Source of the DNA: J005 sp964613235
GTDB taxonomy: Bacteria; Pseudomonadota; Zetaproteobacteria; Mariprofundales; Mariprofundaceae
Assembly (NCBI GenBank): GCA_964613235.1
Contig: CAZTGM010000015.1
Location: 1 to 31,547, forward strand
Direction of reading: 5' to 3'
DNA: 31,547 nt
The notes under the pieces were generated by a model that saw only the letters and a program-made list of their open reading frames with translations, did no database searches and was not told the origin of the DNA. A program made the translations under genes and the position numbers. Positions 17,339 to 27,082 of the stretch are shown in pieces. Each line of letters starts with the position of its first letter. The stretch's first letter is position 1.

Positions 17339-17535
17339 ATATTTGTTTCAAAGGTTTTTCGCGAGCAGACGCACATGGGCTGCGTAGCGCCGTTTGAAGC
17401 CGGTATGACTGACGGCTGAGTACAGTGGTTATGCGGGTAATGTTTGTACCAGGAGCGCCAGTTGCTGAACTCAACAGGCAGCAGCACAAGACGTTCGCCG
17501 TCGGCGACAATGTCTTCGAGTGTTACCAGCGATCC
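17329..17535 (-). pseudogene. Start-less 68-codon frame, possible gene remnant
   Basis: Reading leftwards from 17535 to a TAA at 17331-17329 gives 68 codons with no ATG, GTG or TTG before the conserved-looking part. The first half (GSLVTLEDIVADGERLVLLP, then VEFSNWRSWYKHYPHN) has the residue balance of a real folded protein. The second half is Cys/Ser/Thr-rich and looks like non-coding DNA. The frame overlaps the last 13 bases of gloB. I do not recognise the family. It may be the 3' end of a gene truncated by rearrangement beside gloB, or chance. Confidence 0.3.
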
Positions 17536-18311
17536 TTACGCTGACGAATGTCGCGGAAAATGTCGGCTGCTGTATCGGCAATGCCAAAACGGGCAGCGTG
17601 ATGCTGGCGAAATGCCGCATTAAGCGGACGCAGGAACGGGTTGGTCTGTTTCTCCAGTGCGATCGTGGAGGGAATGGTTGGCAGGCCCTGTTGTCGCTTG
17701 TGTTCATCCTGTCGCATGCGTGCCTGCAGTGCGGCATTGTCTTCATCGATGAATGCGGCAAAGGCAAGATTGGCCAGGGTATATTCATGGGCACAGTAGA
17801 TGCGGGTTGCATCGGGCAGGCTGGCCAGGCATTGCAGGCTGTGCCACATTTGTGCGTAACTGCCTTCGAAAATACGTCCGCAGCCGGCGCCAAACAGCGT
17901 ATCACCGCAGAACAGCGCATCATCGATGACGACGGCCATATGACCGACCGTGTGGCCGGGGACATCGATGATGGTGATATCAAGGCCTTTAATGACTGGC
18001 GGTTGTGTTTCCGATACCATGCTATCGATGCCGGGGATGCGTTCGGCATCGATAGCATGGCCGATGATGTGACAGCCGAACATCTTTTTCAGATCCAGAT
18101 TGGCGCCGGTATGATCCCAATGATGGTGGGTGTTGATGATATGCGTGGGATGGAGGTCATATTTCCGGCACACCTGCACGACCGGATCGGCTTCAGCCGG
18201 GTCAACGATGATGCAGGCAGAATGGTGACGGGCCTGAATCAGGTAGATGTAATTGTCATTCAGCGCCGGCAACTGGAAAACAATGAAGTGTTGATGATCA
18301 TGGCTCCACAT
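17523..18311 (-). CDS. gloB: Hydroxyacylglutathione hydrolase (glyoxalase II)
   Basis: GloB hydrolyses S-lactoylglutathione to D-lactate and glutathione, finishing methylglyoxal detoxification in the cytoplasm. The protein has the metallo-beta-lactamase fold with THHHWDHTG (H62, H64, D66, H67) binding two metals, VPGHTVGH, FCGDTLFGAGCGR and the CAHEYTLANL segment. The C-terminal helical domain contains the substrate loop and the family-typical KQTNPFLR. With ATG 18311 the product is 262 residues, near the usual 250-258. An upstream in-frame GTG at 18347 would add 12 residues; neither start has a clear ribosome site. The gene faces glgB and diverges from rpsT. Confidence 0.94.
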   Translation of the reverse strand: MWSHDHQHFIVFQLPALNDNYIYLIQARHHSACIIVDPAEADPVVQVCRKYDLHPTHIINTHHHWDHTGANLDLKKMFGCHIIGHAIDAERIPGIDSMVSETQPPVIKGLDITIIDVPGHTVGHMAVVIDDALFCGDTLFGAGCGRIFEGSYAQMWHSLQCLASLPDATRIYCAHEYTLANLAFAAFIDEDNAALQARMRQDEHKRQQGLPTIPSTIALEKQTNPFLRPLNAAFRQHHAARFGIADTAADIFRDIRQRKDRW

Positions 18312-18423
18312 CGGTGCATGGTAGCGGAACAGGGCGGGATATGTCACGCTGCTGCGGCAGCGGGAAAATCGTAGCTGTAGCAGGACCTGGATGGGTGCTC
18401 CCAGATTGTTCGTATGCGGGTGG

Positions 18424-18451
18424 TTGACATCCTGATCGAGATCGCTATGTT
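18424..18451 (+). promoter_or_regulatory. Sigma-70 promoter for rpsT
   Basis: A perfect TTGACA at 18424-18429 is followed after 16 bases by TATGTT at 18446-18451. The rpsT start lies about 58 bases downstream, leaving room for a short leader where S20 feedback could act, as known in E. coli. The feedback itself is not visible here. Confidence 0.7.
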
Positions 18452-18508
18452 TCCGCGCCTCACACCACTGGGCGACACAGGGTCGCTACGGCAAGGAGAT
18501 GATCAAAC

Positions 18509-18772
18509 GTGGCAAATCATGCATCTGCACTGAAACGTGCTCGTCAGGACGCAAAAATCCGCCTCGCTAACCGTTCACAGAGAACGGCTATGCGTACGGC
18601 AATCAAGAAGGTTCAGCAGGCTGTGGATGCTGGCGACAAGGAAGCAGCAACGGTTGCATTGAAGCAGGCGCAGTCATTGATTGATCGTGCCGGCCGCAAG
18701 AATCTGATTCACCGCAATCAGGCTGCACGTCGTGTTTCCCGTCTCAATGCACAGGTGAAAGCACTGGCCTGA
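18509..18772 (+). CDS. rpsT: 30S ribosomal protein S20
   Basis: S20 is a primary 16S rRNA-binding protein of the small subunit. The 87-residue, lysine/arginine/alanine-rich product begins MANHASALKRARQDAKIRLA and has the expected three-helix pattern, with KNLIHRNQAARRVSRLN near the C-terminus. The start codon is GTG, behind AAGGAG. Enteric rpsT genes also use a non-ATG start (TTG in E. coli), which is part of their translational control. It has its own promoter and terminator and so forms a single-gene unit. Confidence 0.97.
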   Translation: MANHASALKRARQDAKIRLANRSQRTAMRTAIKKVQQAVDAGDKEAATVALKQAQSLIDRAGRKNLIHRNQAARRVSRLNAQVKALA

Positions 18773-18792
18773 TTTCGCATTTTCGTTTTGAA

Positions 18793-18826
18793 AGCCCGTC
18801 TGAGTCATATCAGGCGGGCTTTTTTG
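18793..18826 (+). terminator. Rho-independent terminator after rpsT
   Basis: AGCCCGTCTGA pairs with TCAGGCGGGCT (18793-18820, one internal T/G mismatch) around a short loop, followed by TTTTTT. It starts about 20 bases after the rpsT stop and precedes purL by about 38 bases. Confidence 0.93.
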
Positions 18827-18863
18827 TGCTTGGTTTCCGCAGGGCAATTTATAGGATGCCGAT

Positions 18864-21800
18864 ATGCAGAAACATTTCGCCTCTTCCCGTATTATCACTT
18901 TGCAAGGTCCGCCTGCCTTGTCGGAATTTCGTCGCCAGAAATTATTGCAGGCACTGAACGAGTCCGGCATCGACATCGCGCAACTGGATGCGCATATCAT
19001 TCATGTGGCTGAAGTGCAGCAGCACTGGTCCGCTGAGCATAGTGAACGCCTGGCCGATCTGCTTGGTCATGAGATGAAACCATTTGCATGCGAGGCTGCG
19101 GCAGACGTGTTTATCGTTGTGCCGCGCATTGGCACGATCAGTCCGTGGTCTTCCAAGGCGTCGGATATTGCTTCCTTGTGTGGCCTCAAGGCATTTAACC
19201 GGCTGGAGCGTGGCGTAGTGTACCGTTTGCATGGTGTTAGGGCCGGGCAGCGTGATACCGCAGCGGCATTATTGCATGATCGCATGACCGAATCCGTGTT
19301 GCCGGATACGGCGACGCTGGCGCAGTTGTTTGCGCATCATGAACCGCAACCCTTAAGCAGCGTGGATATCCTGCAGGGTGGGCGTGTGGCTCTGGAGGCA
19401 GCCAATCGACAACTGGGCCTGGCCCTGGCCGAGGATGAAATCGATTACCTGCTGGAGAACTTTCAGGCGCTGGGTCGTAATCCGACCGATGCCGAGTTGA
19501 TGATGTTCGCACAGGCCAATTCCGAACACTGCCGGCACAAGATTTTTAATGCGGACTGGGTTATCGATGGCAAAAGGCAGCCGCATTCGCTGTTTGCCAT
19601 GATTCGGCATACCCATGAACAGCATCCGCAGGGAACGCTGGTGGCCTATCGTGATAATTCTTCCGTGATTGAAGGGGCGAAGGCGCGGCGTTTCTATCCG
19701 GGTGCGGATGGCCGCTATCAGGCGCATGATGATGAGACGCATATTCTGATGAAGGTGGAAACGCATAATCATCCGACGGCGATTTCACCGTTTGCCGGTG
19801 CGGCGACCGGTTCCGGTGGTGAAATCCGCGATGAAGGGGCAACGGGCACGGGCGCCAAACCGAAAGCGGGGCTGTGTGGTTTTTCCGTGTCCAATCTGCG
19901 TATTCCCGGTTTTGAACAGCCGTGGGAAGTTGATCATGGCCGACCTGCGCGCATCGTGTCGGCGCTGGATATTATGATCGAGGGCCCGATCGGTGCGGCA
20001 GCCTTCAATAATGAATTCGGGCGGCCGAATCTGGCCGGTTATTTTCGCACCTATGAACAGGATGTGGATGGTGAATTGCGCGGTTATCACAAGCCGATCA
20101 TGATTGCCGGCGGTGTTGGCAATATCGATGCGCGTCATGTGCATAAAAAGGAAGTGCCGGCAGGTAGCCTGATCATTCAGTTGGGTGGCCCGGCCATGCT
20201 TATTGGTCTCGGCGGGGGCGCTGCATCGAGTATGGATACCGGCGCCAATGCCGAGGCGCTCGATTTCGATTCCGTGCAGCGCGGCAATCCGGAAATGGAG
20301 CGGCGTTGTCAGGAAGTGCTGGATCGTTGCTGGCAGATGGGCGCAGCCAATCCGATCCTGTTTATTCATGATATCGGTGCAGGCGGGCTGTCCAATGCTG
20401 TGCCGGAACTGATCGATGATGCCGGGCGCGGTGGCTGGATTGATCTGCGTGCCGTACACAATATGGAGCCGGGCATGAGTCCGATGCAGATCTGGTGTAA
20501 TGAGGCGCAGGAGCGCTATATGCTGGCCATTGCGCCTGAATCTCGCGATCTGTTTGCGCAGATATGTGAGCGGGAGCGCTGTCCGTTTGCCGTGCTGGGC
20601 GAGGCAACGGAAGAGCGCCGGTTGATAGTCAATGATCCCGAATTTGACAACCGGCCCGTGGATCTGCCGCTGGAAGTATTGCTCGGCAAGGCGCCGAAAA
20701 TGACGCGTGAGGTAACGCATCAGGTGGCATCGGTGATGCCGCTGGATATGGCGGATATTGCCTTGTCCGAGGCGGTTGCACGGGTGCTGCGTCTGCCGGC
20801 TGTAGCCGGCAAGGAGTTTCTGATCACCATCGGTGATCGTTCGGTGACCGGCCTGGTTGCGCGTGACCAGATGGTGGGGCGCTGGCAGGTGCCGGTGGCC
20901 GATGTGGCCGTGACCTGTACCGATTATACACATGTCACAGGCGAAGCCATGGCCATGGGTGAGCGCACACCGCTGGCCGTGCTCGATGCGCCGGCTTCCG
21001 GTCGTATGGCTGTAGGCGAGGCGCTGACCAATATCGCGGCAGCACCGATCGCGTGCATCGGCGATGTGAAACTGTCGGCCAACTGGATGGCGGCCTGTGG
21101 TCATGCAGGTGAAGATGCGCGTCTGTACGATACAGTGAAAGCCGTGGGGATGGAGTTATGTCCCGAGCTCGGTATTGCCATTCCGGTGGGCAAGGATTCG
21201 CTTTCGATGAAGTCGGTATGGCAGCATGATGGCGAAACACGCGAAATGACTTCGCCGTTGTCGATGATCGTGTCGGCATTTGCGCCGGTGGATGATGCGC
21301 ATCGCACGTTAACGCCGGAATTGCAGGCGTATGAAGATACGGAATTATGGTTGCTGGATCTGGGCGAAGGACGTAACCGGCTGGGCGGTTCGGCATTGGC
21401 GCAGGTGTTTGGTGTTACCGGTGATGCGACGCCGGATGTGCATGCACCTGCCTTGTTAAAAGCCTTTTTTGAAAGCATCCAGCAACTGAACCGGCAGGGC
21501 CTGCTGCTGGCCTATCATGATCGTTCCGATGGAGGTCTGTTTGTGACGCTGGCGGAAATGGCCTTTGCCTCCCGTTGCGGCCTGGATATTTCGCTGGATG
21601 CTTTGGGCGGCGATGCACTGTCCGTGCTGTTTAATGAGGAACTGGGTGCCGTGATTCAGGTTCGTCAGCAGAATCGCGAGCAGGTGCGTGCCGTGCTTGA
21701 TGTGGCGGGGCTGTCGCATATTGCGGTATGCATCGGCATGCCTGCCACACACCGACAGTTGCGTGTGCATCACGGTGGCGAACTGTTGTTTGGCGAAGAT

Positions 21801-22745
21801 GTGCTTGTGCTGCAGCAGTACTGGGCGGAAACAAGTTTCCGCATGCAGGCTTTGCGTGATCACCCGGATTGCGCGCAGGAAGCCTTTGATGCCATTGCTG
21901 ATGAAAGGGATCGCGGTTTGTTTGCCGAGTTGTCATTTGATCCGGCAGAAGATATCTGTGCGCCGTTCATCAATAGCGATGCGCGGCCACGCATGGCCGT
22001 ATTGCGCGAGCAAGGGGTCAATGGCCAGATTGAAATGGCGGCAGCTTTTGATCGAGCCGGTTTCGACTGCCACGATGTGCATATGTCCGATATTATCGCC
22101 GGGCGGGTATCGCTGGATGCCTTCCAGGGGCTCGTGGCCTGCGGCGGCTTCTCATTCGGCGATGTGCTCGGTGCCGGTCGCGGCTGGGCTGCATCGATTA
22201 TGTATAACGCACGCGCACGCGATCAGTTTGATGCCTTTTTCCATCGTACGGATACGTTTGCACTGGGCGTGTGCAATGGCTGCCAGATGATGAGCGGCCT
22301 GAAAGCCATCATCCCGGGTGCGGAGCACTGGCCTGAATTCGTACGCAACCGTTCCGAGCAGTTCGAGGCGCGTTTGCTGCAAGTCGAGGTGCTGGGTTCA
22401 CCCTCACTGTTCCTGCAGGGTATGGCCGGTTCGAAGTTGCCGTTGGTCGTGGCGCACGGCGAAGGGCGGGTGCGGTTTGCTTCGGACGAACAGCGTGACA
22501 AGGTGTTGCCGGTGCTGCGCTATATCACCGGCGATGGCGAACCTGCCGTGCGCTATCCGCATAACCCGAACGGCTCGCCGGATGGACTCACCGGTTTTAC
22601 AACGCATGATGGCCGTTTCACGATCATGATGCCGCATCCGGAGCGCCTGTTCCGTACGCTGCAGTATTCCTGGCATCCGGCGGATTGGGGTGAGGATGGG
22701 CCGTGGCTGCGCATGTTCCGCAACGCGCGGCTGTGGGTTGGCTGA
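18864..22745 (+). CDS. purL: Phosphoribosylformylglycinamidine synthase (large single-chain PurL)
   Basis: PurL converts FGAR, glutamine and ATP to FGAM in de novo purine synthesis. At 1293 residues it is the long gamma-type enzyme, with all domains fused: an N-terminal PurS-like region, a linker, two synthase halves with ATP/FGAR sites (ETHNHPTAISPFAGAATGSG; GGPAMLIGLGGGAASS), and a C-terminal class I glutaminase. The glutaminase shows SFGDVLGAGRGWA, the nucleophile Cys1137 in LGVCNGCQMMS (E. coli C1135), and PHPERLFR. ATG 18864 has a weak AGGAT site. No PurR operator was recognised upstream. The gene stands alone between rpsT and pyrG; the stop TGA overlaps the ATG of a 27-codon frame. Confidence 0.97.
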   Translation: MQKHFASSRIITLQGPPALSEFRRQKLLQALNESGIDIAQLDAHIIHVAEVQQHWSAEHSERLADLLGHEMKPFACEAAADVFIVVPRIGTISPWSSKASDIASLCGLKAFNRLERGVVYRLHGVRAGQRDTAAALLHDRMTESVLPDTATLAQLFAHHEPQPLSSVDILQGGRVALEAANRQLGLALAEDEIDYLLENFQALGRNPTDAELMMFAQANSEHCRHKIFNADWVIDGKRQPHSLFAMIRHTHEQHPQGTLVAYRDNSSVIEGAKARRFYPGADGRYQAHDDETHILMKVETHNHPTAISPFAGAATGSGGEIRDEGATGTGAKPKAGLCGFSVSNLRIPGFEQPWEVDHGRPARIVSALDIMIEGPIGAAAFNNEFGRPNLAGYFRTYEQDVDGELRGYHKPIMIAGGVGNIDARHVHKKEVPAGSLIIQLGGPAMLIGLGGGAASSMDTGANAEALDFDSVQRGNPEMERRCQEVLDRCWQMGAANPILFIHDIGAGGLSNAVPELIDDAGRGGWIDLRAVHNMEPGMSPMQIWCNEAQERYMLAIAPESRDLFAQICERERCPFAVLGEATEERRLIVNDPEFDNRPVDLPLEVLLGKAPKMTREVTHQVASVMPLDMADIALSEAVARVLRLPAVAGKEFLITIGDRSVTGLVARDQMVGRWQVPVADVAVTCTDYTHVTGEAMAMGERTPLAVLDAPASGRMAVGEALTNIAAAPIACIGDVKLSANWMAACGHAGEDARLYDTVKAVGMELCPELGIAIPVGKDSLSMKSVWQHDGETREMTSPLSMIVSAFAPVDDAHRTLTPELQAYEDTELWLLDLGEGRNRLGGSALAQVFGVTGDATPDVHAPALLKAFFESIQQLNRQGLLLAYHDRSDGGLFVTLAEMAFASRCGLDISLDALGGDALSVLFNEELGAVIQVRQQNREQVRAVLDVAGLSHIAVCIGMPATHRQLRVHHGGELLFGEDVLVLQQYWAETSFRMQALRDHPDCAQEAFDAIADERDRGLFAELSFDPAEDICAPFINSDARPRMAVLREQGVNGQIEMAAAFDRAGFDCHDVHMSDIIAGRVSLDAFQGLVACGGFSFGDVLGAGRGWAASIMYNARARDQFDAFFHRTDTFALGVCNGCQMMSGLKAIIPGAEHWPEFVRNRSEQFEARLLQVEVLGSPSLFLQGMAGSKLPLVVAHGEGRVRFASDEQRDKVLPVLRYITGDGEPAVRYPHNPNGSPDGLTGFTTHDGRFTIMMPHPERLFRTLQYSWHPADWGEDGPWLRMFRNARLWVG

Positions 22746-22820
22746 TGGATATTGGTGCGCCCTGCAAGTGCTGTTTAAGGTGGTATGTGACATGCGCTTC
22801 TGTTACCGTTCCGGCCCGTC

Positions 22821-22828
<8 letters not shown>
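22745..22828 (+). CDS. Possible 27-residue leader frame linking purL to pyrG
   Basis: An ATG overlapping the purL stop (TGATG) opens a 27-codon frame that ends with a TAA inside the first codons of pyrG. The peptide MDIGAPCKCCLRWYVTCASV... has four cysteines. pyrG itself has no visible ribosome-binding site. Ribosomes finishing purL could re-initiate here and then again at pyrG. The arrangement is seen; translation is only a hypothesis, and a frame this short can arise by chance. Confidence 0.22.
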
Positions 22829-24451
<1,623 letters not shown>

Positions 24452-24455
<4 letters not shown>

Positions 24456-25282
24456 CCGCACAGATGGTTAGCGTTGGCGATATTCGCATTGCCAACGATC
24501 TTCCGCTGGTGTTGCTGGCCGGCCCCTGCGTCATTGAAGGTGAGGATTTCACGTTGCAGGCTGCGCAAGCTATTGCCAAGGTTGCTGCCGATTGCGGCGT
24601 GCCGTTGGTGTTCAAATCCAGTTTTGACAAGGCCAATCGCACCAGCAAGGATGGCTTTCGCGGGCCGGGTCTGGACGAGGGCTTGCGCATTCTGCAGCGG
24701 GTGAAGGATGAGCTTGGCCTGCCGGTGATCACCGATGTGCATGAAGCGCATCAGGTGGCGGCTGTGGCCGAAGTGGCGGATATTCTGCAGACGCCGGCTT
24801 TTCTTTGTCGGCAGACGGATTTCATTGCTGCCGTGGCCAGTGCGGGTAAGCCGGTGAATGTCAAGAAGGGCCAGTTTCTGGCGCCATGGGATATGAACCA
24901 TGTACTGGAGAAGGCACAGGCGTCCGGTAATGACCAGATCATGTTGTGCGAGCGGGGTGTCAGTTTCGGCTATAATAACCTCGTTTCGGATATGCGTTCG
25001 CTATTGGTTATGCGCGAGTTCGGCGCGCCGGTAGTGTATGATGCGACGCATTCGGTGCAGCAGCCTGGTGGCCTGGGTGGCGCGACCGGCGGTAACCGCG
25101 AATTCGTGCCGGGGCTGGCGCGTGCGGCAGTGGCGACGGGTGTAGCGGCTGTGTTCATGGAAGTACACCCGGATCCGGATCGGGCCATGTCCGACGGGCC
25201 GAATTCGCTGGCACTGCATGATTTGCCGGCCGTGCTCACAACATTGAAGCAGATCGATGATGTGGTGAAGCCAACGATTTAA
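24452..25282 (+). CDS. kdsA: 3-deoxy-8-phosphooctulonate synthase (KDO-8-P synthase)
   Basis: KdsA condenses phosphoenolpyruvate with arabinose-5-phosphate to KDO-8-phosphate, a precursor of the lipopolysaccharide inner core. The 276-residue protein has the (beta/alpha)8 motifs FKSSFDKANRTS, GPGLDEGL, TDVHE and KKGQFLAPWD. AGPCVIEGE places a Cys at residue 26, where E. coli KdsA has Asn. The Cys form is the metal-dependent class described for Aquifex KdsA, so this enzyme probably needs a divalent metal. ATG 24452 overlaps the pyrG stop by four bases, with AAGGAG upstream inside pyrG. Confidence 0.96.
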
Positions 25283-25369
25283 AGCCTGCCAATCCCGGAA
25301 ATAGTGCCGAGCCGCTGTAACCTCCTGTCGTTGATAGACGAGTGGCGCGCTTTTGCATACCTTTGCGGG

Positions 25370-25397
25370 TTTAAGGCTGAAAACAGTTTGATATAAA
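25370..25397 (+). promoter_or_regulatory. Possible promoter for eno
   Basis: The 155-base gap between kdsA and eno holds an AT-rich ATATAAAAAG; TATAAA at 25392-25397 could be a -10 box, about 40 bases before the eno start. The -35 region (TTTAAG near 25370) is weak. Nothing else was recognised in the gap. Confidence 0.35.
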
Positions 25398-25437
25398 AAG
25401 AAACGATGTCGGCAATGGGGCCGACCAGGAGATAACA

Positions 25438-26721
25438 TTGAGTGAAATTGTAACTGTACATGGACGTGAAATTTTCGATTCCCGTGGTAATCCCACGGTG
25501 GAAGTCGATGTCAGACTGGCCTCCGGCGCCTTTGCGCGCGCGGCTGTGCCCAGTGGTGCCTCAACCGGTTCGCGCGAGGCCGTGGAACTGCGTGATGGTG
25601 GTGAGCGCCTGGGAGGCAAGGGTGTCAGGAAGGCTGTCACACATGTGAATGAAACGATTGCAGCCGCCGTACGCGGCATGAATGCTGCCGATCAGCAGGC
25701 ATTGGATGATGCGCTGATTGCGCTGGACGGTACGCCGAACAAGGGCCGTCTGGGCGCCAATGCGATTCTCGGTGTATCCATGGCCGTGGCCAAGGCGCAG
25801 GCGGCGGAGAATGGACAGTCGTTGTTTCGCTATCTGGGCGGAGCGGAGGCGAATCTGCTGCCGGTACCGTGCATGAATGTCATCAATGGCGGCTCGCATG
25901 CTGATAACAGTATTGATTTTCAGGAATATATGATCGTGCCGGTGGGTGCAGCCTCGTTTGCCGAGTCACTGGATATGGGAGCGGAAGTATTTCATGCGCT
26001 GAAGTCCGTATTGAAGACTGGTGGCCATGTGACGGCCGTGGGTGATGAAGGCGGTTTTGCGCCGAATCTGGGCTCCAACGAGGAAGGCATTACCGTGATT
26101 CTCGAAGCCATTGAAAAGGCGGGTTTAAAACCGGGTGACGATGTGGCCATTGCTTCGGATATGGCCGCTTCAGAATTTTATCACGATGGCGCATATGTGC
26201 TGGCCGGTGAGGGTAATCGCCGTCTGGATGCAGCGGGCATGGTCGAGCTGATTGATTCACTGTGCCGTCAGTATCCGATCGTATCCGTCGAGGATGGTCT
26301 GGACGAAAACGACTGGGCCGGCTGGAAGTTGCTGACGGAAACGCTGGGTTCGCGTGTGCAGCTGGTGGGTGATGATCTGTTTGTGACCAATCCGGAAATC
26401 CTCAAGCAGGGTATCGATCAGGGTATTGCCAATGCACTGCTGGTGAAGGTGAACCAGATCGGCACCCTGTCGGAAACGATGGCTGCTGTGACAATGGCGC
26501 ATGATGCCGGTTATCGTTGCATGATGAGCCACCGTTCCGGTGAAACGGAAGATGCGACGATTGCCGATCTTGCCGTGGCGCTGGGGACAGGCCAGATCAA
26601 GTCCGGCTCGGCTTCGCGTTCGGATCGTATGGCCAAATATAATCAACTGCTGCGCATCGAGGAAGAACTGGGTACGCAGGCGAAATATGCAGGGCGTGCT
26701 GCGTTCGGCCTCGCCGGCTGA
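25438..26721 (+). CDS. eno: Enolase
   Basis: Enolase interconverts 2-phosphoglycerate and phosphoenolpyruvate in glycolysis/gluconeogenesis, and in many Proteobacteria is also part of the RNA degradosome. The 427-residue protein starts at TTG 25438 behind AGGAGAT. It begins MSEIVTVHGREIFDSRGNPT, as enolases do, so the rare start codon is well supported. Motifs seen are GASTGSREAVELRD, INGGSHADNSIDFQEYM, GDEGGFAPNL, SVEDGLDENDW, GDDLFVTN, LVKVNQIGTL and MMSHRSGETED, covering the Mg ligands and the catalytic Glu and Lys. ftsB follows after 9 bases. Its own product phosphoenolpyruvate is the substrate of the upstream kdsA. Confidence 0.98.
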   Translation: MSEIVTVHGREIFDSRGNPTVEVDVRLASGAFARAAVPSGASTGSREAVELRDGGERLGGKGVRKAVTHVNETIAAAVRGMNAADQQALDDALIALDGTPNKGRLGANAILGVSMAVAKAQAAENGQSLFRYLGGAEANLLPVPCMNVINGGSHADNSIDFQEYMIVPVGAASFAESLDMGAEVFHALKSVLKTGGHVTAVGDEGGFAPNLGSNEEGITVILEAIEKAGLKPGDDVAIASDMAASEFYHDGAYVLAGEGNRRLDAAGMVELIDSLCRQYPIVSVEDGLDENDWAGWKLLTETLGSRVQLVGDDLFVTNPEILKQGIDQGIANALLVKVNQIGTLSETMAAVTMAHDAGYRCMMSHRSGETEDATIADLAVALGTGQIKSGSASRSDRMAKYNQLLRIEEELGTQAKYAGRAAFGLAG

Positions 26722-26730
26722 TTAGCGCAG

Positions 26731-27048
26731 GTGCGCCGCTGGCTGCCATGGGCGCTGTTTGCTGCGCTCTGTGGATATATGGGCTGGAGCCTCGTATTTT
26801 CCGATCATGGCTATCTGGTTTATCGTCAGGAACAACAGCAATTGCAGGCTTTGCAGCAGCAACTGGATGCGCTTAAACAGCAGCGGCAGCAACTGGCGAA
26901 AGACATCCTTCGCCTGCGCAATGATCCGCAGGCGCTGGAGGAGCTGGTGCATCGTGAGCTGGGCTATGTGCATCCGGATGAATTCATTCTGATGATGCCG
27001 GACGGGAAAAAAGCGGGAAATGCAACAGGAAAGAGGGCAACACCATGA
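26731..27048 (+). CDS. ftsB: Cell division protein FtsB (septum formation initiator/DivIC family)
   Basis: FtsB joins FtsL and FtsQ in the inner-membrane divisome complex that activates septal peptidoglycan synthesis. The 105-residue protein fits E. coli FtsB (103). It has a short basic start, one membrane helix at about 4-24, then a Gln/Leu-rich coiled coil at about 30-68. The conserved end is EELVHRELGYVHPDEFILM. The start is GTG 26731, nine bases after eno and without a good ribosome site, suggesting coupling to eno. The last 15 residues are polar and basic. eno-ftsB is the standard gammaproteobacterial neighbourhood; ispD, which usually follows, is absent. Confidence 0.92.
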   Translation: MRRWLPWALFAALCGYMGWSLVFSDHGYLVYRQEQQQLQALQQQLDALKQQRQQLAKDILRLRNDPQALEELVHRELGYVHPDEFILMMPDGKKAGNATGKRATP

Positions 27049-27082
27049 CATGTGTGCATAATGGTCGGGGGCATGCCCTCCT

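Noticed and set aside
17520..18374. Plus-strand open frame opposite gloB
   Set aside because: Antisense to an intact glyoxalase II; composition reflects the complement.
19785..21104. Long minus-strand open frame (about 440 codons) inside purL
   Set aside because: It is antisense to a fully conserved PurL. Its His/Arg/Thr-rich composition is the usual mirror of this genome's codon use, and no domain was recognised.
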